Shown: positions 1 through 8,454 of the stretch, piece by piece | Position numbering within the stretch: position 1 is the stretch's first letter | Layout: each line of letters starts with the position of its first letter | From: Streptomyces venezuelae | GTDB taxonomy: Bacteria; Actinomycetota; Actinomycetes; Streptomycetales; Streptomycetaceae | Direction: 5' to 3' | NCBI RefSeq assembly: GCF_008642335.1 | Contig: NZ_CP029191.1 | Span: 4,464,001 to 4,528,000 of the forward strand | DNA: 64,000 nt | Notes under the pieces: model-generated | Told to the model about the DNA's origin: nothing | What the model saw: the letters and a program-made list of their open reading frames with translations, nothing else | Databases searched by the model: none | Program-made: the position numbers and the translations under genes

Positions 1-1359
1 GCCCGGTGCTTCCTCCTGTGGGATTCCCGCCTCGTCCGCCTCGCCCGCGCCCGCCGCCGGAGGACTCGTCCGGCCCAGCCAGGTCCGTACGAGCCTGCCC
101 TCCTCGCCCGCCTTCGCCGCGTCGTCCACGTACGCCACGGCCAGCGGGAAACGGCGGCGCAGCGCGGCGAGGTTCTTCAGGCCGTCGCCGGACGTCTGGC
201 CGTACACCGCGCCCAGCAGCGCGATCTTCGCGTGGTCGCGGTCGCCGGAGAAGGCGCGGTCCGACAGGCGCGTGTACAGGTCCTCCTCGCTGCCCGCCAC
301 CTCCATCAGGCCCCGGTCGCGGGAGATCGCGGCGAGGACCCTCGGCTCCATCTGGTCGGCGTCGGCCACGACGAGCCGCCAGCCAGGGTCGGCGACGACG
401 GCCCTGCGGATGACCTTCGGGATCTGCAGCGCGCCGCCGCCGTTGGTCGTCCAGCGGCCGCTGACCGAGCCGCCCGGGGTGTACTCGGGGCGGAAGCGGC
501 CGTCGTGCACCCAGTCCTGGAGCCAGCTCCAGCCGTGGGCCGTCCAGATCCGGTACAGCTTCTTGTACTCGATCAGGGGCTTCACCGCGGGGTGGTCGAG
601 CCCCTCCAGCTCCCAGCGGCGCGTCGACTTCACCCTGATGCCGGCCTGCGCGAAGGCCTTGACGACGTCCGCGGCCAGGTCCGGGCGGACGCGGCGGCCG
701 AACGCGGCGGACACGTCGTCGGCGAGTTCGGCGAGGCGGCGGGGTTCGCCCCGGCCCGCGTACCGCTCGCCGAGCAGTTCGTTCAGGAGCTGCCTGTGCA
801 CGTCGGCGCGCCAGGGCAGCCCTGCGGCGTTCATCTCGGCGGCCACGAGCATGCCCGCGGACTCCGAGGCGGTGAGCAGCCGCATTCGGCCCGGGTGGGC
901 GGTGGCGTCGTGTCTTCGCTGCTGGTCCGCGTACACCTCGACGAGTTCGTCGATCGTGACGGGGGCGCCGCCCGGGCGCGGCTCGAAGAGGGAGTCCTGC
1001 GTGCCGGGCTCGGCGGCGCGGGGTGGGGGGTCCGGGGGTACGGGCGTGTGGCGGAGGCGGGCCAGGGCGGCGGCGGCGGAACGGGGTTCGCCGAGGCGGC
1101 CTTCGTGGCCGAGGAGGAGGAGTTCGGCGGCCTCGATGTCGTAGCAGCGGGGGATGGGGGTGCGGGCGGCGAGGAGGCGGGGGTAGATGTCGGCGGTGGA
1201 CCGCCAGACCCATCGGTCTACGTCCGGGCGGGAGCGGACGGCTTCGGCGAGGTCGGGCTCTCGGAGGACCGGGCCCGCGGGCAGGCCGTCACTGCCGAGG
1301 GGAACGAGCTCGGCTCCTCCCCCTTCTGTGACGGCTACGACCCACCGCTGACCAGCCAT
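1..1359 (-). CDS. bifunctional 3'-5' exonuclease/DNA polymerase, partial (C-terminus off the left edge)
   Basis: PolA-like family A DNA polymerase of the actinobacterial kind that lacks a 5' nuclease. The ATG at 1357-1359 opens MAGQRWVVAV, and 453 codons run uninterrupted to base 1. The N-terminal part would be the degenerate exonuclease domain. Palm/finger motifs are visible near the left edge: motif A appears as VVADADQMEPR (about 340-400) and motif B as HAKIALLGAVYGQTSGDG (about 180-235). Motif C must lie outside the window. Other frames on both strands are also open here, but they carry no recognisable motifs. Function is probably repair or gap-filling synthesis rather than replication. 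Confidence 0.9.
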   Translation of the reverse strand, partial: MAGQRWVVAVTEGGGAELVPLGSDGLPAGPVLREPDLAEAVRSRPDVDRWVWRSTADIYPRLLAARTPIPRCYDIEAAELLLLGHEGRLGEPRSAAAALARLRHTPVPPDPPPRAAEPGTQDSLFEPRPGGAPVTIDELVEVYADQQRRHDATAHPGRMRLLTASESAGMLVAAEMNAAGLPWRADVHRQLLNELLGERYAGRGEPRRLAELADDVSAAFGRRVRPDLAADVVKAFAQAGIRVKSTRRWELEGLDHPAVKPLIEYKKLYRIWTAHGWSWLQDWVHDGRFRPEYTPGGSVSGRWTTNGGGALQIPKVIRRAVVADPGWRLVVADADQMEPRVLAAISRDRGLMEVAGSEEDLYTRLSDRAFSGDRDHAKIALLGAVYGQTSGDGLKNLAALRRRFPLAVAYVDDAAKAGEEGRLVRTWLGRTSPPAAGAGEADEAGIPQEEAPG

Positions 1360-1411
1360 ACGCTTGAGTCTCGCACTCGCCACTGACATCGGGCGGGGGC
1401 GCCTTTGCCTC

Positions 1412-1539
1412 GTCTGTGGGTGCGGGGCCGCGGGGGTATGTGCGTACTCGCCATCCCTACGCCCCGCCTCGACATTCCCGACCGCCATGGCTGGCTCGGT
1501 GCTCCGTGCGCACATACCCCCACGTCCCCTCCCGTCTCG
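1412..1539 (+). repeat. dispersed repeat block A, copy 1
   Basis: About 125 bases that match, almost base for base, the reverse complement of 60785-60911. The block opens with GTCTGTGGGTGCGGGGCCG and contains the pair GGGGGTATGTGCG and CGCACATACCCCC, so it is itself an imperfect palindrome around a central CCGCCATGGCTGG segment. One small indel near CCGCC(T)CGACA separates the copies. Matching peptide strings arise in shadow frames of both copies, which first gave the match away. No transposase lies nearby. Confidence 0.85.
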
Positions 1540-1590
1540 CGAGCGGCTGCGGCCCGGGGGGGGAGGGGGCCGGGCCCCTACTCCCACTGA

Positions 1591-1681
1591 ACGTCGCGGG
1601 GCAAACGGGCGGGTGGGTGGGGACCATCCGCCGCGAAGCGGCGGGATCGGTGCCCCTACCCGCACGGGGCGTCGCGGGGTG
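1591..1681 (+). repeat. dispersed repeat block B, copy 1
   Basis: About 90 bases matching the reverse complement of 60486-60576 with only scattered substitutions. Core features are ACGGGCGGGTGGGTGGGG, the hairpin CCGCCGC-GAA-GCGGCGG and a terminal CGCACGGGGCGTCGCGGGG. The hairpin suggests a structured RNA or transcription-termination element, or a miniature mobile repeat. Confidence 0.85.
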
Positions 1682-1743
1682 TCCCGCCCCCGTCCGGAGG
1701 ACCTCCGCTCGCGGGGCGCGAAGGCCACTGCAAAGCTCGACGC

Positions 1744-2586
1744 ATGCGAGTCGCGCTGGCGCAGACCGACTGCGCCCTGGGAGACATCGGCCGGAACCTG
1801 GACACCGCACGGGACCACATCGCCCAGGCCGCGACCCAGGGCGCGGATCTCGTCGTCTTCCCGGAGCTGAGCCTCCACGGGTATCACCTGGGCGGCCTGA
1901 AGAAGGACATGTCGGTCACGACGGACGACCCGCGCCTGCTCGCCCTCTCCGCCCCCGGCGGCCCCGACGTCCTGGTCGGCCTCCACGAGCACACCAGCCT
2001 GCGGGCGTACAACACCGCGGCGTACTACACGGGCGGCCGCCTCCTCCACGTACACCGGAAGCTGTACCTCCCCAACTACCTGGCGTGGGAGGAACGCAAG
2101 CACGTGAGCCCCGGGCAGCATCTGCGCGCGTACGACCTGCCCGGCGGTCACGGCCGTGCCGCCACCCTTGTCTGCAACGACGCCTGGCAGCCCGTACTGC
2201 CGTGGCTCGCCGTGCAGGACGGCGCCGAGGTCATCGTCGTACCGACGAACAGCGCGGCCAGCCTGGACCCGGAGGCGATGGACACGGGGCTGTACTGGGA
2301 CACACTGCTCTCGTACACCGCCCGCATGCTCCAGTGCTGGGTCGTCTTCGTGAACCGCGTCGGCAACGAGAACGGCGCCTCCTTCTGGGGCGGCTCCCGC
2401 GTCGTCGACCCGCGCGGCACGGTCGTCGCGCAGGCGCCGAAGTGGGAGCCGGGACTGGTGACGGTCGACATCGACGTACACGAGGCGCGCAGACAGCGCC
2501 GCGCCGTGCCGCTCGTCGCGGAGGCGCGGCTCGGCCTGGTGGACCGTGAGGTGCGGCGCCTCATCGACGAGGGCGGTGACAGCTGA
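1744..2586 (+). CDS. carbon-nitrogen hydrolase (nitrilase superfamily)
   Basis: 280-residue cytosolic amidase/nitrilase-like enzyme that cleaves non-peptide C-N bonds through a Glu-Lys-Cys triad. The triad is visible: E41 in VVFPELSLHGY, K106 in HVHRKLYLPNY and C144 in LVCNDAWQP. Length fits a stand-alone family member. The substrate cannot be told from sequence; the family includes omega-amidases, carbamoylputrescine amidases and glutaminase domains of NAD synthetases. The ATG at 1744 precedes MRVALAQTD, the usual first strand of the fold. It stands alone between a divergent polymerase gene and a DUF2786 gene. Confidence 0.85.
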   Translation: MRVALAQTDCALGDIGRNLDTARDHIAQAATQGADLVVFPELSLHGYHLGGLKKDMSVTTDDPRLLALSAPGGPDVLVGLHEHTSLRAYNTAAYYTGGRLLHVHRKLYLPNYLAWEERKHVSPGQHLRAYDLPGGHGRAATLVCNDAWQPVLPWLAVQDGAEVIVVPTNSAASLDPEAMDTGLYWDTLLSYTARMLQCWVVFVNRVGNENGASFWGGSRVVDPRGTVVAQAPKWEPGLVTVDIDVHEARRQRRAVPLVAEARLGLVDREVRRLIDEGGDS

Positions 2587-2587
2587 T

Positions 2588-2621
2588 TCGTCCACAGGGT
2601 GTGGATGATGGTTCGTCCACA
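2588..2621. promoter_or_regulatory. cluster of DnaA-box-like nonamers
   Basis: TCGTCCACA occurs at 2588-2596 and 2613-2621, with TGTGGATGA on the opposite strand sense at 2600-2608. Each is one base from a DnaA box (TTGTCCACA, or TGTGGATAA reversed). The set sits in the 83-base gap before the DUF2786 gene. It could be a DnaA titration or regulatory site, or simply a short direct repeat. Confidence 0.35.
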
Positions 2622-2669
2622 GGTTGTGGGTGGCTTCGGGGGTCCGCCCGGTCCCCTTAACCTGACCTC

Positions 2670-3836
2670 ATGGAATCGGTGATCGACAGAGCGTTCGCGG
2701 CGGCGCTGTACGGCGACGGCGACGACGGTCTCGACACCGGCGCGTCCCTCCTCGCGGCCGCCCCCGACACGGACGCCGAGCTGCGCCGACGCGGTGAGGA
2801 GTACCTGCACAGGGCCTGGCGGCACGGCTGGCAGCCCGCCGATGTGGTGCGTCTCGTCCGGCGCGACCTGGACGACCGGCACGTACGCCTCGCCGCGGAC
2901 CTCATCCGCGCCGAGACCGCCCGCTACGCCCACCTTCCGCCCCGCTGGCCCGCCCAGCTCGCCGATCTCGGCCCCGATGGCGGGTCCGGGGGTGACCACG
3001 GCGACCGGTTCACCCGCGCCACCGTCCACCTTCAGCTGTACCGGCTCCTCCTGCGTCTCCCCCCGATCGAGCCGGCGGGTCCGCCGCCCGGCGACACCGT
3101 CCCCGGGCCTGTCCACGGCGAGCCGCGCACGCTCACCCGTATCCGCGCCCTCCTCGCCAAGGCCGAGGCGACCGGCTATCCGGAGGAGGCCGAGGCGCTC
3201 ACCGCCAAGGCGCAGGAGCTGATGGCGCGGCACTCGCTCGACGAGGCGCTGCTCGCGGCCCGCACCCATGCGAAGGACGTACCGACGGCGTGCCGGATCG
3301 GCGTGGACGCCCCGTACGAGACGGCGAAGGCGATCCTGCTCGACGCCGTCGCCGCCGCGAACCACTGCCGTGCGGTGTGGAACGAGGCGTACGGCTTCTC
3401 GACCGTCGTCGGGTTCGACCACGATCTGGAGTCGGTCGAGCTGCTGCACACCTCCCTTCTCGTGCAGGGGACCGCTGCCATGACCAAGGCGGAGGCCGGG
3501 CAGCGCGCCGCGGGCCGCAAGCGCACGAAGACGTTCCGGCAGTCCTTCCTGATGGCGTACGCGCACCGCATCGGCGGCCGCCTCGCGGAGGCGGGCGAGC
3601 ACGCGGTGCGGGAGGCGGCGACCGAAGCGGCGGGGGAGTCCCGGGACGCGGCGGCCCTGCTTCCCGTCCTCGCCGCACGCGACGTCGCCGTCACGGACCA
3701 CGCGGAGCGGATGTTCCCCGAGACGACCACGACGCGCGTCCGAGGAGTGACGGACGCCGAAGGCTGGCACCACGGCACGGCCGCCGCCGACCGCGCCCAT
3801 GTCGCCCCGCGCGGCCGTGGCCCCGCGCTGCCCTGA
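2670..3836 (+). CDS. DUF2786 domain-containing protein
   Basis: 388 residues. The recognisable part is a DUF2786 segment near residues 155-195 (TRIRALLAKAEATGYPEEAE followed by ALTAKAQELMARHS), a helical domain of unknown role found in actinobacteria and phages. The downstream half contains AGRKRTKTFRQSFL and an RIGGRLAEAG helix typical of the longer family members. No signal peptide or membrane segment is visible, so it is probably cytosolic. TAACCT at 2658-2663 lies six bases before the ATG, suggesting a leaderless message. Function is unknown. Confidence 0.85.
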   Translation: MESVIDRAFAAALYGDGDDGLDTGASLLAAAPDTDAELRRRGEEYLHRAWRHGWQPADVVRLVRRDLDDRHVRLAADLIRAETARYAHLPPRWPAQLADLGPDGGSGGDHGDRFTRATVHLQLYRLLLRLPPIEPAGPPPGDTVPGPVHGEPRTLTRIRALLAKAEATGYPEEAEALTAKAQELMARHSLDEALLAARTHAKDVPTACRIGVDAPYETAKAILLDAVAAANHCRAVWNEAYGFSTVVGFDHDLESVELLHTSLLVQGTAAMTKAEAGQRAAGRKRTKTFRQSFLMAYAHRIGGRLAEAGEHAVREAATEAAGESRDAAALLPVLAARDVAVTDHAERMFPETTTTRVRGVTDAEGWHHGTAAADRAHVAPRGRGPALP

Positions 3837-3845
3837 ACCCGGCGA

Positions 3846-4355
3846 CTACTTCAAGAAGTCCGAGCAGACGTACGGCCCCAACTCCCCGTCGTCCGCGGCC
3901 CGCACCGTCACGCGCACGTCGTCCGGCCGTGTCCGTCCCCGCTCGTCCAGGACCGCCTGTGCGCGGGCCAGGCTGCACACGAGCTGGCCGGTGAGGTTGC
4001 GGTCGTCCAGCGCGGTGGGGTCGATGAGGAGGTCCGGGACGCGCACCGTGAGGTGGTCGCCCTTGCCCGTGACGTCGAATGCGCCGCCCTCCACCAGCGT
4101 GGTGAGCCCGGCCTGCTGCTCTGCCTTCGAAGGGCCCGACATCAACAGCTTGATGACGTCCGCCGGTGCGCGGATCGTGCGCGAACGGGTGACCCCTTCC
4201 AGTCGGCCCGTCTCGGAGACGAAGTAGATCCGCAGGCCCTTGGTGAGCCCGCCCGCCGCCTCGCCCGCGTCCACCACACCGGTGGGCCGCACTCCGCACC
4301 CCGCGAGGACCAGTCCGGCCAGGACCGCCGACAGGCTTGCGCGTACGTGCCTCAT
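3846..4355 (-). CDS. GerMN/LpqB-like lipoprotein of a two-component operon
   Basis: 169-residue secreted lipoprotein. The signal peptide ends in the lipobox LVLAGC, with lipidated C20. The mature part (GLRIYFVSETGRLEG, then a stretch with LLMSGPSKAEQQAG) resembles the GerMN fold of LpqB and sporulation proteins; this is a weak family call. The ATG overlaps the histidine kinase stop in an ATGA quartet, so it is the third cistron of the regulator-kinase-lipoprotein operon. By analogy with MtrB-LpqB and CseC-CseA it may tune the kinase from outside the membrane. Confidence 0.8.
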   Translation of the reverse strand: MRHVRASLSAVLAGLVLAGCGVRPTGVVDAGEAAGGLTKGLRIYFVSETGRLEGVTRSRTIRAPADVIKLLMSGPSKAEQQAGLTTLVEGGAFDVTGKGDHLTVRVPDLLIDPTALDDRNLTGQLVCSLARAQAVLDERGRTRPDDVRVTVRAADDGELGPYVCSDFLK

Positions 4356-5827
4356 TCCTCGGCTCCTTCCCCGCGCCGCCACGGCAGCCGCAGTGTGAAC
4401 ACCGCGCCGCCTTCCGGCCTGTTGGCCACCTCGATCGTCCCCCCGTGCAGCCGCGCGTTCTCCAGCGCGATGGCCGTGCCGAGGCCGCTGCCCTCCGAGC
4501 GGGTCCGCGCGCTGTCCGCCTTGTAGAAGCGGTCGAAGACGTGGGGGAGTACGTCGGGGGCGAGCCCCGGACCGCGGTCGGCGACCTCCACCGTCACCCA
4601 GTCGCCCCCCGGCGCCAGCGTCACGGTCACCGGCTCCGCCCCGTGCCGCAGCGCGTTCCCGACGAGGTTCGCGACCGCCACATCGATGCGGCGCGGGTCG
4701 ACCACCGCCCGGACGCCGGGCGGGAGTTCGGCCCGTACCCGTTCCGTCCAGCCGCGCAGCGTCAGCGTGTTCCGCACGGTCTCGGCGAGGTCGACCTCGC
4801 CGAGGTTGAGCCGTGCCGCGCCCGAGTCGAAGCGGGACATCTCCATCAGGTCGTCGACGAGCCGGGAGAGCCGTGCCGTCTCCGCGCTGACCGTGCGGGC
4901 CGCGTGCGCCGTGTCGGGCGGCAGCTGAGCCGCGTCCTCGTCGAGGACGGTGGCGACCATCGTCATCGCGGCGAGCGGTGTCCGCAGCTCGTGCGAGACA
5001 TCGGCGACGAAGCGGCGCGCCTTGGCCTCCTGTTCGCGGAGCTCGTCGACGGATGTTTCCAGGGCCTGCGCCGTGTCGTTGAAGTCGCGCGCCAGGTCGG
5101 CGAGTTCGTCCCGGCCCTTCGGCACGACGACCCGGGAGGTCAGGTCCCCGGCGGCGTGCCGACGGGTCGCCCGGCCGAGTTCCCGTACGGGCCGCAGCAC
5201 CGTACGGGCGGCCAGCAGCGCGAGCGCGACGGTGAGCAGCAGCACCGGCAGCAGGCCGTCCCGCACCGCGTCGAGGATGCCCGCCGTGTCGTCCTGCTCG
5301 GCGCGCAGCGAGCTGATGGCGTAGACGTCGAGCCCGGACGGCGTCCCGGAGTCGAAGGTGACGGGCGTGCCCACCACCAGGTAGGGGCTGCCGTGCCGGT
5401 CGACCCGCTGGAAGCTCATCCGGTTCCTCGTGCGTACGGCGTCGCGGAGTGCGCGGGAGATCCGCGTACGGTCGGCCGACGCGTCGGAGGACGCCCGCAG
5501 CGTGCGGTACTCGGCGACGACCACCGTGTCCCCGAGCCCGTCCGCGACCCCGACCGCGAAGCGGGTGAGGGAGACCTCGTCGGGCGGCACGGCGAGGTCG
5601 GCGGCCGCCTGGTCGACGCGGTTCTTGAAGTCGGTGCGCACGGCGTCCTGTTTGCGTTCCAGGACGGCGTTGCGGGACTCGCGGTAGGCGAGCCCGGTGG
5701 CGGTGACCGCGCTGACGACCGCGACCAGCACGAACGCGACGACGAGGCGTCCTCGCAGCCCGCCCCAGACCTTCCACGGGGCCCGTGGTTTCGGCGTGTT
5801 CTTTGAGGGTGCGGACCCGTGTCTCAT
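4352..5827 (-). CDS. sensor histidine kinase (HAMP, HisKA, HATPase)
   Basis: 491-residue membrane kinase that phosphorylates the adjacent response regulator. Order of parts: first membrane helix at about 28-47 (GRLVVAFVLVAVVSAVTATG), an extracytoplasmic sensor of about 140 residues, second helix at about 190-208, HAMP linker, H-box FVADVSHELRTPLAAMT with phospho-acceptor H279, N-box NLVGNALRHG and G-boxes DRGPGLAP and GSGLGTAI. The ATG at 5825-5827 overlaps the regulator stop (ATGA), which fixes the start. The signal is unknown; the divergent efflux operon suggests an envelope-active compound. Confidence 0.92.
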   Translation of the reverse strand: MRHGSAPSKNTPKPRAPWKVWGGLRGRLVVAFVLVAVVSAVTATGLAYRESRNAVLERKQDAVRTDFKNRVDQAAADLAVPPDEVSLTRFAVGVADGLGDTVVVAEYRTLRASSDASADRTRISRALRDAVRTRNRMSFQRVDRHGSPYLVVGTPVTFDSGTPSGLDVYAISSLRAEQDDTAGILDAVRDGLLPVLLLTVALALLAARTVLRPVRELGRATRRHAAGDLTSRVVVPKGRDELADLARDFNDTAQALETSVDELREQEAKARRFVADVSHELRTPLAAMTMVATVLDEDAAQLPPDTAHAARTVSAETARLSRLVDDLMEMSRFDSGAARLNLGEVDLAETVRNTLTLRGWTERVRAELPPGVRAVVDPRRIDVAVANLVGNALRHGAEPVTVTLAPGGDWVTVEVADRGPGLAPDVLPHVFDRFYKADSARTRSEGSGLGTAIALENARLHGGTIEVANRPEGGAVFTLRLPWRRGEGAEE

Positions 5828-6525
5828 ACCGGCCCGAACCGGTACCCGAAGCCCCGCACCGTCTGCACGAACACCGGCTTGGCGGGCACGTCCTCGATCT
5901 TGGCGCGCAGTCGCCCGACCGCCGCGTCCACGAGCCGCGAGTCCCCGAGGAAGTCGTGCTCCCACACCGAGCGCAGCAGCTGTTCGCGGCTGAAGACCTG
6001 CCCCGGCGACGCGGAGAGCTCCAGCAGGACCCGCAGTTCGGTGGGGGGAAGCGGGAGGGGTGTGCCGCGCTTGGAGACGGTGAGCCCGGCACGGTCGATG
6101 ACGAGTCCGGCGTACGTGTCCTCGCCGGGCCGCACCCGCACCGGCTCGGCCCGCCGCAGCGCCGCCCGGATCCGTGCCTCCAGGACGGGCGCGGTCACGG
6201 GTTTGACCACGTAGTCGTCGGCGCCCGCCTCCAGGCCCCGCACGATGTCGCTGTCGTCGCCCCGCGCGGTCAGCATGATGACGGGGATCGCCGACCCGGA
6301 GGCGCGGATCCGCCGGCAGACCTCGAAGCCGTCGATGCCGGGCAGCATCAGATCGAGGACGGCGAGCTCGACGTCGTGCCCCGCGGGCCTTGCGAGCAGC
6401 GCGAGGGCGTCCTCACCCGTGGCGGCGGTGTCGACGGCGTACCCGTGACGGCGCAGCACGAGCTCCATTCCGTCGCGTACGGACGCGTCGTCCTCGATCA
6501 GCAGGACGTGGGGGACTCGGGGCAT
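5824..6525 (-). CDS. OmpR/PhoB-family response regulator
   Basis: 233 residues. The receiver domain has the acidic pocket E11-D12-D13, phospho-acceptor D58 (AVLDLMLPG) and the KPV lysine. It is joined to a winged-helix DNA-binding domain (PPTELRVLLELSASPGQVFS, then SVWEHDFLGDSRLVDAAVGR). The start chosen is MPRVPHVLLIEDD; a longer upstream frame is low-quality sequence. CATAAT sits seven bases before this ATG, consistent with a leaderless transcript. First gene of a tight regulator-kinase-lipoprotein operon diverging from a MacAB-like efflux operon, which it may control. Confidence 0.92.
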   Translation of the reverse strand: MPRVPHVLLIEDDASVRDGMELVLRRHGYAVDTAATGEDALALLARPAGHDVELAVLDLMLPGIDGFEVCRRIRASGSAIPVIMLTARGDDSDIVRGLEAGADDYVVKPVTAPVLEARIRAALRRAEPVRVRPGEDTYAGLVIDRAGLTVSKRGTPLPLPPTELRVLLELSASPGQVFSREQLLRSVWEHDFLGDSRLVDAAVGRLRAKIEDVPAKPVFVQTVRGFGYRFGPV

Positions 6526-6679
6526 GCCGACGATTATGGGCGAGGGTTTGCCCGGTTCAGGGCGGGTTGGGGCGGGGATCCGCGCCGGGCGGGGCATTGT
6601 TACGTGCTCATCATGTGGCGTTACGCGTCCATCATGCGCTCGTGCAGCGGCCACCATGTGGCGGCGGCACATTGCCGCC

Positions 6680-7378
6680 ATGACCAAGTGCTCTCACACG
6701 ACAGCGGGCGCGGCCGCCCGGCGCGGCCGCCGCCTCCACCTTCGCCTCACCGGCCTCGTCGCCCTCCCCGTCCTGGTGTTCTCGGTGGCCTGCGGGGGCG
6801 GTGGGGACGGCGACGGCGGGGCGAAGGACGCCGGGGTCGCCTCGGCGCCTGAGGAGTCCGGCGGGCAGGACGGGAGCCAGGACGGCAAGGGTCAGGACGA
6901 CAGGGGTCAGGGTGCGGCCGAGGGGAAGGGGGCGGGCAAGAGCGCCTTCTACGACGCCCAGCTCAAGTACGTCCAGTGCATGCGTTCCAAGGCCGGTCTG
7001 AAGGACTACCCGGATCCCCGGCTGAGCGGTTACCTCGACTGGTCGAAGATCGACGAGCTGGTCGACCCGGACGGGAAGGGCGAGGAGTACAAGGGCGGCA
7101 AGAACGGCGTCTGCAACCCCGAGCTGCGGGCCGCGATGAACCTGGAGCCCGAGCGCGACGCCCAGAAGGACTACGAGTCGATGCTCGCGCACGCCAAGTG
7201 CATGCGGGAGAACGGCATGACGAAGTTCGCCTACCCGACCATGTCCGGCGGCAACGTCATGCCCGGCGGCGAGCCGAACCCGACGGACCCGACGATGGAC
7301 GAGCGTTCGCCCGCGTACAAGGCGGCCCGCGAGGCCTGCAAGGACAAGCTCCTCGAAGGCCTGGACGGGATGCAGTGA
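6680..7378 (+). CDS. lipoprotein preceding a MacA/MacB-like efflux system
   Basis: 232 residues from the ATG at 6680; an in-frame ATG at 6656 is possible and neither has a good ribosome binding site. A signal peptide ends in the lipobox VFSVAC (C38), followed by a Gly/Asp/Gln-rich linker. The folded part holds two copies of a Cys-Met-Arg motif, YVQCMRSKAGLKDYPDP and HAKCMRENGMTKFAYP. This double motif is typical of actinobacterial lipoproteins encoded before HlyD-type adaptors. TGA and the next ATG overlap, so it belongs to the efflux operon. The precise role is unknown. Confidence 0.8.
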   Translation: MTKCSHTTAGAAARRGRRLHLRLTGLVALPVLVFSVACGGGGDGDGGAKDAGVASAPEESGGQDGSQDGKGQDDRGQGAAEGKGAGKSAFYDAQLKYVQCMRSKAGLKDYPDPRLSGYLDWSKIDELVDPDGKGEEYKGGKNGVCNPELRAAMNLEPERDAQKDYESMLAHAKCMRENGMTKFAYPTMSGGNVMPGGEPNPTDPTMDERSPAYKAAREACKDKLLEGLDGMQ

Positions 7379-8454
7379 TGCGACGCCGTACGGGGCTCCT
7401 CATGGGCGCGGCCGTACTGACCGTCGCGGCGGCCGGGGCGGGCCTCCTCGTCGTCACCGCCGACGAGTCCGGCGCGGGAGGCGGCGGGTCCGCGCTCCCC
7501 GCCGCCACCGCCGAGGTCACCCGCACCGACCTCGTGCGGTCCGAGACGGCCGACGGGAAGATCGACTTCGCGGGGCGGCGGGCCGTGAAGTCGCCGGTCG
7601 AGGGGACGGTGACGGTCGCCGCGCGGGAGGGCGCCACCGTCGCCCGCGGACAGGCCCTCTACGAACGGGACGACAAACCGGTGACGCTCCTCTACGGGCC
7701 CGTACCGGCGTTCCGGGAGATGAAGGCGGGCGACCGCGGCAGCGACGTACTCCAGCTGGAACGCAACCTGACCGCCCTCGGCTACGGAGCGGGCCTCTAC
7801 GTAGACCCGCGTTACGACGACGCGACCGAAGCGGCCGTCAAGCGGTGGCAGAAGTCCCTCAACCGCACGCCGACGGGCCGGGTCGGCAAGGGAGACGTGG
7901 TCTTCCAGCCCGACCGCGTCAAGGTGGTCTCCGCGGACGCGGCGCTCGCGGACCCGGTCGGCCCGGACGGGCCCGTCCTCACGGTCGCCTCGACGCAGCC
8001 GGTCATACGCGCCGAGCTCGACGAGTCCGACGCGTCGCTGGCCGCGCGGGGCACCGAGGTCGAGGTCACGCTGCCGAGCGGCAGGAAGGAACCGGGCCGC
8101 GTCACGGGCACGGTGAGACCGGAGGAGCAGGACGGTGAAGGCGGCGGCGGGTCCGGTGACGGCATCACGGTCGAGATCACGCTGGACGGCGGCCGGTCGG
8201 CCGCGGCGGGCGAGGACGCGAAGGCCACGGCGACCGTGCGGTTCGTGAGCGAGTCCCGCGAGAACGTGCTCACCGTCCCGGTCGAGGCGGTGGTCGCCCT
8301 GCGCGGCGCGCACGGCGGTTACGGCCTCCAGACGGTCAGTGGCGGTACGTCGCGCATGGTGCGCGTGAAGACCGGCATGACCGCCGACGGCAGGATCGAG
8401 GTCAGCGGTCCCGGCATCGCGGAGGGCACGAAGGTCGGGGTGGCGACGCTGTGA
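7378..8454 (+). CDS. HlyD/MacA-like adaptor with peptidoglycan-binding domain
   Basis: 358-residue membrane-anchored periplasmic-adaptor-type protein. N-terminal membrane anchor at about 7-24, a barrel-sandwich segment around residue 60 (SPVEGTVTVAAREGATVARG), a PG_binding_1 module at about 115-165 (GDRGSDVLQLERNLTALGYG, then AAVKRWQKSL), then beta-barrel parts. This is the usual partner of FtsX/MacB-type ABC exporters in Gram-positive bacteria, linking the pump to the cell wall. It starts at the ATG that overlaps the preceding TGA and its stop overlaps the GTG of the ATPase gene. Confidence 0.87.
   Translation: MRRRTGLLMGAAVLTVAAAGAGLLVVTADESGAGGGGSALPAATAEVTRTDLVRSETADGKIDFAGRRAVKSPVEGTVTVAAREGATVARGQALYERDDKPVTLLYGPVPAFREMKAGDRGSDVLQLERNLTALGYGAGLYVDPRYDDATEAAVKRWQKSLNRTPTGRVGKGDVVFQPDRVKVVSADAALADPVGPDGPVLTVASTQPVIRAELDESDASLAARGTEVEVTLPSGRKEPGRVTGTVRPEEQDGEGGGGSGDGITVEITLDGGRSAAAGEDAKATATVRFVSESRENVLTVPVEAVVALRGAHGGYGLQTVSGGTSRMVRVKTGMTADGRIEVSGPGIAEGTKVGVATL

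Larger units (their letters stand above)
1360..1743. other. intergenic spacer holding two repeat blocks
   Basis: 384 bases between divergent genes with no convincing coding sequence. It holds block A (about 1412-1539), a poly-G run near 1557-1572, and block B (about 1591-1681) with the hairpin core CCGCCGC-GAA-GCGGCGG. Both blocks recur in inverted orientation near 60.4-60.9 kb. No clear promoter or ribosome binding site for the gene at 1744 was found. Confidence 0.7.

Noticed and set aside
232..1386. Long plus-strand open frames over the first 1.4 kb
   Set aside because: They are antisense to the polymerase gene, whose minus-strand frame carries family A polymerase motifs; the plus frames have none.
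3846..6092. 748-codon minus frame reading through the lipoprotein and kinase region
   Set aside because: Only the last 169 codons are real (the lipoprotein); the rest is out of frame with the kinase motifs.
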